A stretch of 64,000 bases of DNA, taken from contig FCNR01000066.1 of the NCBI GenBank assembly GCA_900016875.1, forward strand, positions 1-64,000, written 5' to 3'. Below the pieces are notes generated by a model. It made no database searches. It had not been told where the DNA came from and was given only the letters and a program-made list of their open reading frames with translations. The number at the start of each line of letters is the position of its first letter. Position 1 is the stretch's first letter. Below, in pieces: positions 34,252-43,197 of this stretch. The stretch is from Eubacteriaceae bacterium CHKCI004. Lineage in GTDB: Bacteria > Bacillota > Clostridia > Lachnospirales > Lachnospiraceae. The translations under genes and the position numbers were made by a program.

Positions 34252-34365
34252 TTATCCCTGTCTCTGTTTATGTTTTGGATTTTCGCAAATGATTCTGATT
34301 GCGCCTTTCCGTTTGATGACTTTACATTTCTCACAGATAGGCTTAACTGATGCTCTAACCTTCAC
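34252..34365 (-). CDS. rpmJ: 50S ribosomal protein L36 (zinc-binding form)
   Basis: A 37-residue protein: [20 protein letters not shown], then [17 protein letters not shown]. The C-x2-C-x12-C-x4-H set marks the zinc form. The start is GTG behind GGAGAG. Confidence 0.95.
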   Translation of the reverse strand: MKVRASVKPICEKCKVIKRKGAIRIICENPKHKQRQG

Positions 34366-34398
34366 GATAAACTCTCCTTTCCAAAACGTTCAGCGAAT

Positions 34399-34427
34399 AT
34401 TATAGCATTTCTCTATACAAAAAGCAA
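34399..34427 (-). promoter_or_regulatory. Promoter of the rpmJ-rpsM-rpsK-rpsD-rpoA-rplQ operon
   Basis: TTGCTT (34422-34427) and TATAAT (34399-34404) are 17 bp apart on the minus strand, about 35 bases before rpmJ. It makes the alpha operon partly independent of infA. Confidence 0.75.
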
Positions 34428-34523
34428 GCACGAAAATGCCAAAAGTCGGCATAAATATGCCTTCTTTCACGGGTAAATCGTACAAAGCCTTCTTGTCTGT
34501 CTCACATCTGCCCTGAAGCATCC

Positions 34524-34535
34524 TGCTCCGGAGCA
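34524..34535. repeat. Palindrome after infA
   Basis: TGCTCCGGAGCA, a perfect 12-base palindrome, with a nearby GGATCAT/ATGATC pair (34536-34563). Together they probably form the 3' end structure of the map-infA transcript; no good T-run is seen. Confidence 0.4.
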
Positions 34536-34565
34536 TCAGGACGATCATTTCTGCAGATGATCCTT

Positions 34566-34784
34566 TTACTTATCTCTCCAGATAATTCTGCCTTTTGTTA
34601 AATCGTATGGGGAAAGTTCGATGGTCACCTTATCTCCAGGCAAAATCTTGATGAAGTTCATACGTAATTTGCCGCTGATATGACCCAGCACCTGATGGCC
34701 GTTCTCCAGCTCCACTTTGAACATGGCGTTCGGAAGCTTCTCCACTACCTTTCCTTCTACTTCAATAACATCTGATTTTGACAT
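34566..34784 (-). CDS. infA: Translation initiation factor IF-1
   Basis: The 72-residue OB-fold protein ([47 protein letters not shown]) occupies the A site during initiation. Standard length and neighbours. Confidence 0.98.
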   Translation of the reverse strand: MSKSDVIEVEGKVVEKLPNAMFKVELENGHQVLGHISGKLRMNFIKILPGDKVTIELSPYDLTKGRIIWRDK

Positions 34785-34807
34785 ACTTTAAAATCCTCCT
34801 GCTTTCT

Positions 34808-35077
34808 TTACTTGCGCTCTCCCGCTGCCAGCACCGCTTTTTTAATCTGCATATCCGCGTCGGCTGACTGAACCAGTGCCGGGAAAGCGTCTGCCATTTT
34901 CTCAGAGCGCATCATCTGAATATGTTTCTTTTTTTTCATTTTCGGATTGGCAAGGAGTCTGTGGACGCCGTCGCACAATCCGACCATCTCGCCATCCTCG
35001 CTGACGATCATATAAAGTCTGCCTTTATCATGTCCGCAGAGTGAGGTGGCAAAATAACCTGCTTTATATTCTATCAT
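34808..35077 (-). CDS. KOW-domain RNA-binding protein
   Basis: The 89-residue protein has a KOW-type start (YKAGYFATSLCGHDKGRLYMIV, then GLCDGVHRLLANPKMKKKKHIQ), like the L14e-like proteins found between map and infA in Clostridia. A role in ribosome or RNA binding is probable but not defined. GGAGAAAA precedes the ATG. Confidence 0.85.
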   Translation of the reverse strand: MIEYKAGYFATSLCGHDKGRLYMIVSEDGEMVGLCDGVHRLLANPKMKKKKHIQMMRSEKMADAFPALVQSADADMQIKKAVLAAGERK

Positions 35078-35171
35078 ATATTTTCTCCGTTACAAGCAAA
35101 AAATTCTAAAAAGTAAATTTAATTTATCTGTTTTGTTTTATGAAAACTGCCCATATTCCGCAGAAAACTCC

Positions 35172-35936
35172 CTATTTCTCTTCCGGCAGCATAGTAAGAA
35201 TCTCGCATCCGTCTTCTGTGATGGCAATGGTATTCTCATAGTGAGCGGAAAGGCCTCCGTCCCTTGTGACGACAGTCCAGTCGTCGTCCATCCACCACAC
35301 GTCACAGGTACCTGCATTGATCATCGGCTCTATGGCAAGAGTCATACCTTTCTGAAGTCTTGCGCCCCGCCGCAGGCGGACAAAGTTTGGTATCTCCGGC
35401 TCTTCGTGCAGTGAAGTTCCTATACCATGGCCTACCAGATCGCGCACAACGGAAAAACGATTCTTTTCAGCATAAGTCTGGATTCCTCTGGCAATATCAA
35501 CTAAATGTTTGCCCGGTTTTGCATTTTTTATTCCCTCAAAAAAAGATTGCTTTGTCACATCAATGAGTTTTCTCGCCTCATCGCTGATCTCTCCCACGCC
35601 ATGGGTCCTCGCTGCATCCGAATGATATCCCTTATAGATCAACCCGGCATCCAGACTGACAATATCGCCATTTTTGATATAGCGCCGGTCTGACGGAATG
35701 CCATGAACCACTTCGTTATTGACAGACACACAGATGGAGGCCGGATAGCCGTTATAATTTAAGAAATTCGGGATACATCCAAAGCTTCGAATCATCTCCT
35801 CACCCAATCGGTCAATGTCCTTGGTAGTCATTCCTTCTTTCAGTTCTTTTCCCAGCTCATAGTGGACCTTCGCCAGAATCTGACCGGCAGTCCGCATTAA
35901 TTCAATCTCATGTTCGCTCTTGATCGTAATTGACAT
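35172..35936 (-). CDS. map: Methionine aminopeptidase, type I
   Basis: The 254-residue enzyme has the metal ligands of the pita-bread fold: Asp in SLDAGLIYKGYHSDAART, His in LVGHGIGTSLHEEPEIPN, and Glu in LAIEPMINAG and YENTIAI. It removes the starting methionine from new proteins. It has its own promoter. Confidence 0.97.
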   Translation of the reverse strand: MSITIKSEHEIELMRTAGQILAKVHYELGKELKEGMTTKDIDRLGEEMIRSFGCIPNFLNYNGYPASICVSVNNEVVHGIPSDRRYIKNGDIVSLDAGLIYKGYHSDAARTHGVGEISDEARKLIDVTKQSFFEGIKNAKPGKHLVDIARGIQTYAEKNRFSVVRDLVGHGIGTSLHEEPEIPNFVRLRRGARLQKGMTLAIEPMINAGTCDVWWMDDDWTVVTRDGGLSAHYENTIAITEDGCEILTMLPEEK

Positions 35937-35983
35937 CGTTTCTCCCCTTGTGTTGTTCTAAAATGATTTTAATTCATTTGTCT

Positions 35984-36012
35984 ATAATAATCGGAATCTG
36001 TTATTCTGTCAA
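35984..36012 (-). promoter_or_regulatory. Promoter of map-KOW-infA
   Basis: TTGACA (36007-36012) and TATTAT (35984-35989), 17 bp apart on the minus strand. A perfect 10-bp inverted repeat GTGCTGACAC/GTGTCAGCAC (36024-36033, 36060-36069) lies just upstream. Confidence 0.75.
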
Positions 36013-36073
36013 ATGTAACTAATGTGCTGACACCTTCATCCCGCCCGGTAAAAACAAACGTGTCAGCACACCA

Positions 36074-36105
36074 GGAAAAGCAGGACCGCCATATGCGATC
36101 CTGCT
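36074..36105 (-). terminator. Terminator after adk
   Basis: On the minus strand AGCAGGA-tcgcatatggcgg-TCCTGCT is followed by TTTTCC, 38 bases after the adk stop. Confidence 0.7.
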
Positions 36106-36142
36106 CTGTTTATTTTGATTATTTTCAGAATTATTTCTGATT

Positions 36143-36784
36143 TTAACCAAGCACTGCTGTAATCTCATCAAACACAACCTGAATATCTTTTGTTCCATCC
36201 ACAGTCAGAAGGGCTTCCTTCTTATTATAATAGTCGATAAGCGGCTGGGTCTGTTCATGATATACCTGCAGTCTCTTCTTTACAGTCTCCGGCTTGTCAT
36301 CTTCGCGGAGAACCAGTTTCTCACCGCATACATCGCAGATGCCTTCCTTCTTGCTAGGAAGATTTACGATGTGATAGGTAGCGCCGCAGTTTAAGCACGC
36401 TCTTCTTCCGGACATTCTTTCAATAATATTCTCATCCGGCACATCCACGTTGATTGCGTAATCAATTTTTTCATTCTGATTATTCAAAGCGTAGTCAAGA
36501 GCCTCTGCCTGCGGAATATTCCGAGGAAAACCATCCAGAATGAATCCGTTCATACAGTCTTTCTCTTTGATTCGGTCGATGACCAGATCCACCGTCAGCT
36601 CATCCGGAACCAGCTCGCCGGCATCCATATAGCTTTTAGCTTTCTTACCCAGCTCTGTATTATTTTTGATATTCATTCTGAAAATATCACCGGTAGAAAT
36701 GTGCGGAATCCCGTATTTCCCGGCAAGCATCTTTGCCTGGGTTCCTTTTCCTGCGCCCGGTGCGCCTAACATAATAATCTTCAT
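36143..36784 (-). CDS. adk: Adenylate kinase (zinc-lid form)
   Basis: The 213-residue enzyme has P-loop [28 protein letters not shown], and a zinc lid (CLNCGATYH, then CDVCG). It makes 2 ADP from ATP and AMP. It starts 24 bases after the DUF1667 gene, with no terminator between, so it is probably in that operon rather than behind secY. Confidence 0.97.
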   Translation of the reverse strand: MKIIMLGAPGAGKGTQAKMLAGKYGIPHISTGDIFRMNIKNNTELGKKAKSYMDAGELVPDELTVDLVIDRIKEKDCMNGFILDGFPRNIPQAEALDYALNNQNEKIDYAINVDVPDENIIERMSGRRACLNCGATYHIVNLPSKKEGICDVCGEKLVLREDDKPETVKKRLQVYHEQTQPLIDYYNKKEALLTVDGTKDIQVVFDEITAVLG

Positions 36785-36808
36785 AATATAACCTCCAAAC
36801 CTGATGCT

Positions 36809-37174
36809 TTACACTGCCTCAATGTTCTTGGTGGCAACTACGTCTACTCCGGTTCCGGCTACATTAGGAATAATAACATCGCCAATCTTTACCGGTGCTT
36901 TCACGATGACAGGTTTGATCTCCTCTAAGATATCGAAGATCTTTGCCTTCGGGATAACTTCCTTTGTCTTTACGGATACCGCTGCCAGATTGCCGCCTTC
37001 CACTCTCACGATGGAAGTTACGGTACGGGTTGGGTTTGTCACTTCTTCTCTTGCGTATTTCTCACCGCGGGCACAGGTATAGCCTGCCACGTCTTTTACT
37101 TCACCATTCTCCATTGTAACTGTAATCTGACATCCCAGAGGACATCCTATACATGTCAATTCTCTTTTTTCCAT
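36809..37174 (-). CDS. DUF1667 protein of the GlpA/GlpB-like operon
   Basis: The 121-residue protein starts RELTCIGCPLGCQITVTMEN, with CxxCxxxC plus a later CARG that together could hold an iron-sulfur cluster or zinc. DUF1667 proteins nearly always follow a GlpA-like and a GlpB-like gene, as here, and are thought to be the third electron-transfer part of an anaerobic glycerol-3-phosphate dehydrogenase-like complex. It lies 6 bases after the flavoprotein. Confidence 0.88.
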   Translation of the reverse strand: MEKRELTCIGCPLGCQITVTMENGEVKDVAGYTCARGEKYAREEVTNPTRTVTSIVRVEGGNLAAVSVKTKEVIPKAKIFDILEEIKPVIVKAPVKIGDVIIPNVAGTGVDVVATKNIEAV

Positions 37175-37180
37175 GATATC

Positions 37181-38455
37181 CTACTCCTCCTCAATCTTTA
37201 CAGTGATGGTCTTCAAGCCGTCAAAGTCTTCCAGCGCTTTTTTCTTCAGGATGATCTGCTCCATCTCTCCCGGAGCCATAACCTGTTTCTTACGATGCTG
37301 TACTCTCTCATCATTAAAGTAAACGCTGATGTAGCTGTCTTTGAACACGTTGCCCACACGGAAACGTACCGTCAGCAGATCTGCCATGTTGTCCATATGG
37401 ATGGATGTAGGAACAGTGTAGCGTGCGCCGTCTGTTGCCTTGATCTCGATAACTTCTCCGGACTTCTGTACATCTTTGCCGTAGCGCTCTTTTACGTACT
37501 GGGCAGCGTTCTTTCCTGCCAGAGCGGCTTCCTCGGAAACATAGTCTACCAGGTCATGTACATGAAGTACGTTACCGCAGGCAAATACGCCTTCCACGTT
37601 GGTCTCCAGGCTCTCATCAACGATCGGGCCGTTGGTGATCGGGCTCATCTCAACCTCTGCCTTCTTGGACAGCTCGTTCTCAGGAATAAGTCCAACGGAG
37701 AGAAGCAGGGTATCACAGTCATAGTGCATCTCTGTGCCAGGGATTGGTTTTCTGTCCGGTCCCACCTCAGCGATGACAACGCCGGTCAGACGGTCTTTTC
37801 CTTCAATGTCAATAACCGTATGGCTTAAGTACAGCGGGATATCATAGTCATCCAGACACTGTACGATATTTCTCTTCAGACCGCCGGAGTAAGGCATAAC
37901 CTCTGCCACGCACTGTACTTTTGCGCCTTCAAAAGTCATACGTCTTGCCATGATCAGTCCGATATCGCCGGAACCTAAGATGACAACTTTCTTACCTGGC
38001 ATAAAGCCTTCGATGTTCACCAGTCTCTGTGCGGTACCTGCGGAATAGATACCTGCCGGACGATAACCAGGAATGTTCAGGGCGCCACGCGGTCTCTCCC
38101 GGCATCCCATAGCCAGGATGACAGCCTTCGCCTGGTACATTACCATACCTTCTTCACGGTTCATCACGGTCACAACCTTATCATGGGAAATGTCGCAGAC
38201 CATGGTATGTAATTTGTATTCGATATTTAATTCTGCAGCCTGTTCGATGAAGCGGGCAGCGTATTCCGGTCCTGTCAGCTCTTCCTTAAATGTATGAAGG
38301 CCGAAACCGTTGTGGATACACTGGTTCAGGATACCGCCAAGCTGGTTATCTCTCTCGATAATTAAGATACTGTCGATTCCTTCTTTTTTTGCAGAGATTG
38401 CAGCAGCAAGACCTGCCGGGCCTCCGCCGACAATTATGACATCATATGATTTCAT
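37181..38455 (-). CDS. NAD(P)/FAD-dependent oxidoreductase (GlpB-like partner)
   Basis: The 424-residue flavoprotein has the N-terminal FAD motif VIIVGGGPAGLAAAISAKKEG, CRERPRGALNIPGYRPAG, the second nucleotide-binding motif VVILGSGDIGLIMARRM, and GVFACGNVLHVHDLVDYV. It is likely to pass electrons between the GlpA-like protein and an acceptor. The start used (MKSYDVIIVGGG) has GTTTTCA-type weak spacing; an ATG five codons upstream is also possible. Confidence 0.9.
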   Translation of the reverse strand: MKSYDVIIVGGGPAGLAAAISAKKEGIDSILIIERDNQLGGILNQCIHNGFGLHTFKEELTGPEYAARFIEQAAELNIEYKLHTMVCDISHDKVVTVMNREEGMVMYQAKAVILAMGCRERPRGALNIPGYRPAGIYSAGTAQRLVNIEGFMPGKKVVILGSGDIGLIMARRMTFEGAKVQCVAEVMPYSGGLKRNIVQCLDDYDIPLYLSHTVIDIEGKDRLTGVVIAEVGPDRKPIPGTEMHYDCDTLLLSVGLIPENELSKKAEVEMSPITNGPIVDESLETNVEGVFACGNVLHVHDLVDYVSEEAALAGKNAAQYVKERYGKDVQKSGEVIEIKATDGARYTVPTSIHMDNMADLLTVRFRVGNVFKDSYISVYFNDERVQHRKKQVMAPGEMEQIILKKKALEDFDGLKTITVKIEEE

Positions 38456-38482
38456 AGCATTATTCCTCACTTTCTTTCAATC

Positions 38483-39925
38483 TTAGTCTTCTTTGATCTT
38501 TCCTACTAACATATTGGAACCTTCACCCTTCTTGGTGATTTCTGTCATAGGAATACCAAGCTCTCTTGAAAGAATTTCCATTGTTCTTGGAGTACAGAAG
38601 CCTGCCTGGCAGCGTCCCATACCCTGACGGGTACGACGTTTTACGCCGTCTAAGGATCTTGCTCCGATCGGACGGTTGATGGCGTCCACGATCTCGCCCT
38701 CTGTTACCATCTCGCAGCGGCATACGATGTTGCCGTACTGAGGATTCTTTTTAATCATTTCGTTCTTTTCTTCCATGGAAAGGTCTTCCATATGAACGAT
38801 TCCTTTTCTCTTCGCGATAAAGTTCTCATTCTTCGGGAAGTTATATTTATCCTGAATCAGTCCAACCAGCATCTCTGCGATGGCCGGAGAACTGGTAAGA
38901 CCCGGAGACTCGATACCTGCCGCATCGAAGAATCCCGGTGCATCTGCAACTTCTTCCACGATAAACTCATGATGTTCTTCATGGGCACGAAGGCCGGCAA
39001 AAGAAGTGATGACCTTGTTCATTGGCAGACGGTCTTTTGTCAGATGGCTTGCTGATGCCTTCTGTACCAGATCGTCGATGATCTCCTGTGTAGTGTTGAC
39101 ACCTTCTTTGTCCTCAATATCTGTTGCGGATGGTCCCACAAACATATTTCCATGGATAGTCGGCGCAGTCAGAACACCCTTGCCCATTGGACCCGGCAGA
39201 GGGAAAATCGTTGCTTTGAAGTAATCACCCAGCTCTTTATCCATGAGCAGATACTCACCTTTACGTGCAACAATCTTCATCTTCTTATCGCTTACCATGT
39301 TATGCATAACATCAGCATAAACGCCGGCTGCATTGACAACAGCCTTTGTCTCCAGAACGCCCTTGTTGGTGTCAAGCTCATAATAGCCGTCTTTCTTTAC
39401 GATATTCTTCACTTCTGTCTCAAATTTAAATTCCACGCCATTGACAGCGGCATTTTCACCCATGGCAATAGCCAGATTAAACGGACAGATGATTCCGCCG
39501 GTCGGAACGTAAAGAGCAGCTACGGCATTCGGAGTCAGATTTGGTTCCATCTCAAGCAGCTCGTCTCTTTCCACGATTCTTGCATCCGGCACACCGTTGG
39601 CATTGGCCTGATCCAGCAGAACATCAAGCTTCCCTCTCTCTGATTCTATCGTACAGACAATCAGAGAACCATTCTTCTTGATAGGGAAATCCAGTTCCTC
39701 TGCCAGCTGATACAGGAGTTCATTGCCCCGCACATTCAGCTTCGCCATCAGGGTACCTGGCTTACAGTCATATCCCGCATGAACAATACCACTGTTTGCT
39801 TTTGAAGTTCCGGATGCCACATCATCAGCTTTGTCAATCACACAGACATTTGCCTGATATTTTGAAAGCTCTCTGGCAACGCAAGTGCCGACAACGCCGG
39901 CACCAATTACAATAATGTCATACAT
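38483..39925 (-). CDS. GlpA-like FAD-dependent dehydrogenase with BFD-like [2Fe-2S] domain
   Basis: The 480-residue protein has an N-terminal DAO domain (DIIVIGAGVVGTCVARELSKY, GTSKANSGIVHAGYD) and a C-terminal bacterioferritin-associated-ferredoxin-like domain with four cysteines (VCRCEMVTEGEI, MGRCQAGFC). This is the layout of anaerobic glycerol-3-phosphate dehydrogenase GlpA and of L-2-hydroxyglutarate oxidase relatives. It leads a three-gene operon that continues into adk. The substrate, probably glycerol 3-phosphate, is inferred. Confidence 0.9.
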   Translation of the reverse strand: MYDIIVIGAGVVGTCVARELSKYQANVCVIDKADDVASGTSKANSGIVHAGYDCKPGTLMAKLNVRGNELLYQLAEELDFPIKKNGSLIVCTIESERGKLDVLLDQANANGVPDARIVERDELLEMEPNLTPNAVAALYVPTGGIICPFNLAIAMGENAAVNGVEFKFETEVKNIVKKDGYYELDTNKGVLETKAVVNAAGVYADVMHNMVSDKKMKIVARKGEYLLMDKELGDYFKATIFPLPGPMGKGVLTAPTIHGNMFVGPSATDIEDKEGVNTTQEIIDDLVQKASASHLTKDRLPMNKVITSFAGLRAHEEHHEFIVEEVADAPGFFDAAGIESPGLTSSPAIAEMLVGLIQDKYNFPKNENFIAKRKGIVHMEDLSMEEKNEMIKKNPQYGNIVCRCEMVTEGEIVDAINRPIGARSLDGVKRRTRQGMGRCQAGFCTPRTMEILSRELGIPMTEITKKGEGSNMLVGKIKED

Positions 39926-40446
39926 GTCTTTTTACCTCCATTTGCTTTGCCCGCATGATAAAAAGCCCGTCTGCCTATTCAAATCCGCAAAATTTGTTAC
40001 AAAATTACCAGAGTGCATCTGATTTGTCTATAAATTTCATGCAGATTTCCCGGCCAGACAAATCCAGCCGCTGTCTGCGTTGGGCGCCGCAGACAGCAAG
40101 TTAGATATAGTATTTGTACATAAAACAGCCATCAGGTCTACCAATTGCACAAAATCGCGCAAAAAAACCACATAGTTTTTTCATAAAATATACAAATAAG
40201 ACTGGCTTTTATCACTCGTTTCTATGCATATATATTACCGCATTTTCTCCAAATTGTAAATTATACATTTTTTACAAAATGCCTAATGAAACCCCTTATA
40301 CTTATGCAAAAATATACATTTTCTCAATTCGTCATTAATTTATAACTAAAAAAGCACATAAATCTTCAAATTTTTTTGTACTAATTTTTATTTTTTGTAT
40401 ATTTTCACGCCGGCAAATCAAATAGAAATTCAGTTTTTTGTTAATT
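39926..40446 (-). promoter_or_regulatory. AT-rich intergenic region upstream of the GlpA-like operon
   Basis: No gene seen. It holds a perfect 10-bp inverted repeat GCTGTCTGCG/CGCAGACAGC (40070-40079, 40088-40097) and a second pair GATTTGTCT/AGACAAATC (40021-40029, 40056-40064), both candidate operators or leader structures. No clear -35/-10 pair stood out. The far part is long A/T runs. Confidence 0.45.
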
Positions 40447-43197
40447 TTATAACATTTTCTTTTTGTTATATCTTCTTTTAGCAGCAATAATAACACAAAG
40501 GCCAGCGCCCACTGCCGTCATGACGATTCCGATCATCATCCCCGGTGTTCTGTAAGTGAGAACAACGCTGTGACTTCCTTTCTCCAACGGTATTGCCATA
40601 AACATGGTATTAGCCTGCAGAATCTCTGTTTCTTTTCCGTCCACCCGGGCCGTCCAGCCTTCCGAGTACGGAATGGTGAGACAGAGAATCTTATCTTTTT
40701 CCAGATTGATCTGACCGGTTATGCGGTTTGTTCCGATCTGTATATTTTCCAGCACATTTTCTTTCCTTTCACGAATGCCTTCTTCATATCCGTCCATCGT
40801 CTGTCCGAGAATCTGAAAATCATTCACTTTATAATTTCCCTGCCTCGGAAAATATATGGTGATCTTATCCGTCCCGTTTTCACTATATCCCAGATTGATC
40901 AAAAAATCAGATCTTCCTATGGATCTTGCAAATCCGGGCATCAAATAAAGGAGATTCTTTTTTACAACAGGCTTACCTGCAGATTCAGCTTCTATTTTGA
41001 TCTCCACCTGTTTTCGCGGCATTGTTTTGCTGCTGAAGCTGAGTTTTTTGATCAGAACGGCAGTCTCAGAATTGGCGATCTGATTTTTCAGCTGCAGTGT
41101 GATGTGTCCGTGCTTTTTTCTAACATGAAAAGTATTTCCGTCAAATGTGACGTCTTTCTGCTCTTTGATCTCCCATCCTATTTCTTCGGAACCGGAAGAA
41201 GACGTCTGTTTCTTATAATCCGGTAAATCGTTCTCCAGCAGCACGCTGTGCAAAATCGCGCTCTCTTTTTCCTGACTGTTCAGTTTCTCATAATCCGATC
41301 GGCTTATATATCCGTCATAGGTATACCCCAGAGGCAGTGCAAACATATTTTCATACACTTCGTATGTCTCCGCACCATATTCTGTGTTGACATTACTTTC
41401 CCCTAGTTTTTTATAGCCATAGGGAATATTTCCTTCCTCACTGCTTCTTACAACATAATATTTGACACTGGCAAGAGAATTTAATACAGTCCTGTCATCT
41501 AAATTCCGGTAGTTATAGTCATTTTTATTATTAATTCCCATCTCTTCGAAAAACTGAGCCGGGCGCTTATCGGCAAGACTCCAGTAGTAATGTGTGGACA
41601 TAAAACCACTTTTTAAGGTTGAATTTCTTTCGATGGCATCAAAACTTCCCGAATATCTTGCCAATCCAGGGTCATTGCCAAGAACTGTTCTCAGCGCCGT
41701 ATCCGCCGGCGCATCAAAAAAAGCTTTCACATTTTCTTTTTCCATAAAGTCTGCGGATCCATTGTAACCGTTTTTGGAAAAGTTATAAAACGCGTTTGTT
41801 CCGACCGAAACGACTATCACTGCAAATAATACCAGGGATTGCAGCCATATTTTTCTTCTCCCCAACATCTGAAAAATAAACAGCAGAACTAAAATACAGC
41901 TCATAAAAATGGCAGCCACTGAAATTACAATATCCGCCGATCCATTTTGCCATCTGATCAGATATCCGATGACCGCAGCGATCAGAACAGCCATTCCTAT
42001 GAGTTTTTTCCATCCCGCATGAAACAAATTATTCCATTCAGACGCCGTAATACACGCCATCAGCATCGCATAACCAAACATCCAGCGATTGGAGGAGTAG
42101 GCAAATCCGTGAAAGATCTTTCCGGCCAAAGGCAGACACATAACGAGCGTCAGAACTATGAAAAGTGTTTTCAGCTCCCTCTTTTTCTTTTTGTCCATAA
42201 ACAGAAGAATCAGACAGAATACCGCGGGCATAGAAAACGCCATGAAAGTATGATGCATTCCCGGAACTGTTAATGCGCTGAAGAAGGCCGCGGGCAGATT
42301 GGTGTAAAAGTCAGAATTATATAACAGCTGTATGCCTGACTGCTCCGACATTCTCTCTGTCTGCATCAGCAGTTTTAATACAGGAAAAAGCATAATTCCG
42401 GAAAGACAGATTCCGGTCAATGTATATCCGGCCGTCTGCAATAATTTACACATGATTGTTTTCAAATCATGTACTCCATATTTTGTGAATAACCGGACAA
42501 GAACGTACACAATAACGTTGCAGCCAATCATATAGAAAAAATAGAAATTGCTGACTGCGCTGATACACACCATCGCAATGAATAAAGCCGGAGATTTTTT
42601 CTCTAAAATTTTCTCCACCCCTATAAGCATGAGCGGAAGATAAATCATCGGATTAAGAAAATAAGGATGATGTAGCCCCATGACAAAAACATAACCTGAA
42701 AACAGATAAACAAAAACTGCTGCCAGCATCCCTGTACTGTTTATCAGCCAGTTTTTCCATCCTGTTTCCCTCTCTTCTCTTTTGTTCCTGTATCGGCAGA
42801 AAGCATACAAAGAAAGCCCTGCCAGGTACAATCTGAGAATAATCAGCGCATCATAAAAATTTACCATATACCTGTCCGGCACAAATACCGACAAAAGACA
42901 TAGAGGGTCGCCAATCACATAGTAATGCAGCATTGTGATAATGTCGCTTCCATAGCCGATGCACTCACTCCAAAGAGGGATGATCAGCCTGTGATTTTCC
43001 AACAAATTTTTAGCGATTCCCTGCAGCCAGTCCGAATAAAACTGCAGTGCCTTATAATGCTGCGTCCATCCGTCTATACCCCATACCAGTGATTTTCCTG
43101 CTGACCAGAACTGCTGAAATACAATAAGACACATAGCGGCAAACACGAGAGTATAAAGGCCAAGATAGAACAAATTCTCTTTTTTCTTACTGTTCAT
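40447..43197 (-). CDS. YfhO-family membrane glycosyltransferase
   Basis: The 916-residue protein has about 13 membrane segments in its first 450 residues, a large extracytoplasmic domain (about 480-880; beta-rich) and a final membrane anchor (about 885-905). The GT-C-like start (VWGIDGWTQHYKALQFYSDW) carries the first-loop acidic residue. B. subtilis YfhO adds sugars from a lipid carrier to lipoteichoic acid. Its gene overlaps the GT2 gene by 11 bases, the likely maker of that lipid-linked sugar. Confidence 0.9.
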   Translation of the reverse strand: MNSKKKENLFYLGLYTLVFAAMCLIVFQQFWSAGKSLVWGIDGWTQHYKALQFYSDWLQGIAKNLLENHRLIIPLWSECIGYGSDIITMLHYYVIGDPLCLLSVFVPDRYMVNFYDALIILRLYLAGLSLYAFCRYRNKREERETGWKNWLINSTGMLAAVFVYLFSGYVFVMGLHHPYFLNPMIYLPLMLIGVEKILEKKSPALFIAMVCISAVSNFYFFYMIGCNVIVYVLVRLFTKYGVHDLKTIMCKLLQTAGYTLTGICLSGIMLFPVLKLLMQTERMSEQSGIQLLYNSDFYTNLPAAFFSALTVPGMHHTFMAFSMPAVFCLILLFMDKKKKRELKTLFIVLTLVMCLPLAGKIFHGFAYSSNRWMFGYAMLMACITASEWNNLFHAGWKKLIGMAVLIAAVIGYLIRWQNGSADIVISVAAIFMSCILVLLFIFQMLGRRKIWLQSLVLFAVIVVSVGTNAFYNFSKNGYNGSADFMEKENVKAFFDAPADTALRTVLGNDPGLARYSGSFDAIERNSTLKSGFMSTHYYWSLADKRPAQFFEEMGINNKNDYNYRNLDDRTVLNSLASVKYYVVRSSEEGNIPYGYKKLGESNVNTEYGAETYEVYENMFALPLGYTYDGYISRSDYEKLNSQEKESAILHSVLLENDLPDYKKQTSSSGSEEIGWEIKEQKDVTFDGNTFHVRKKHGHITLQLKNQIANSETAVLIKKLSFSSKTMPRKQVEIKIEAESAGKPVVKKNLLYLMPGFARSIGRSDFLINLGYSENGTDKITIYFPRQGNYKVNDFQILGQTMDGYEEGIRERKENVLENIQIGTNRITGQINLEKDKILCLTIPYSEGWTARVDGKETEILQANTMFMAIPLEKGSHSVVLTYRTPGMMIGIVMTAVGAGLCVIIAAKRRYNKKKML

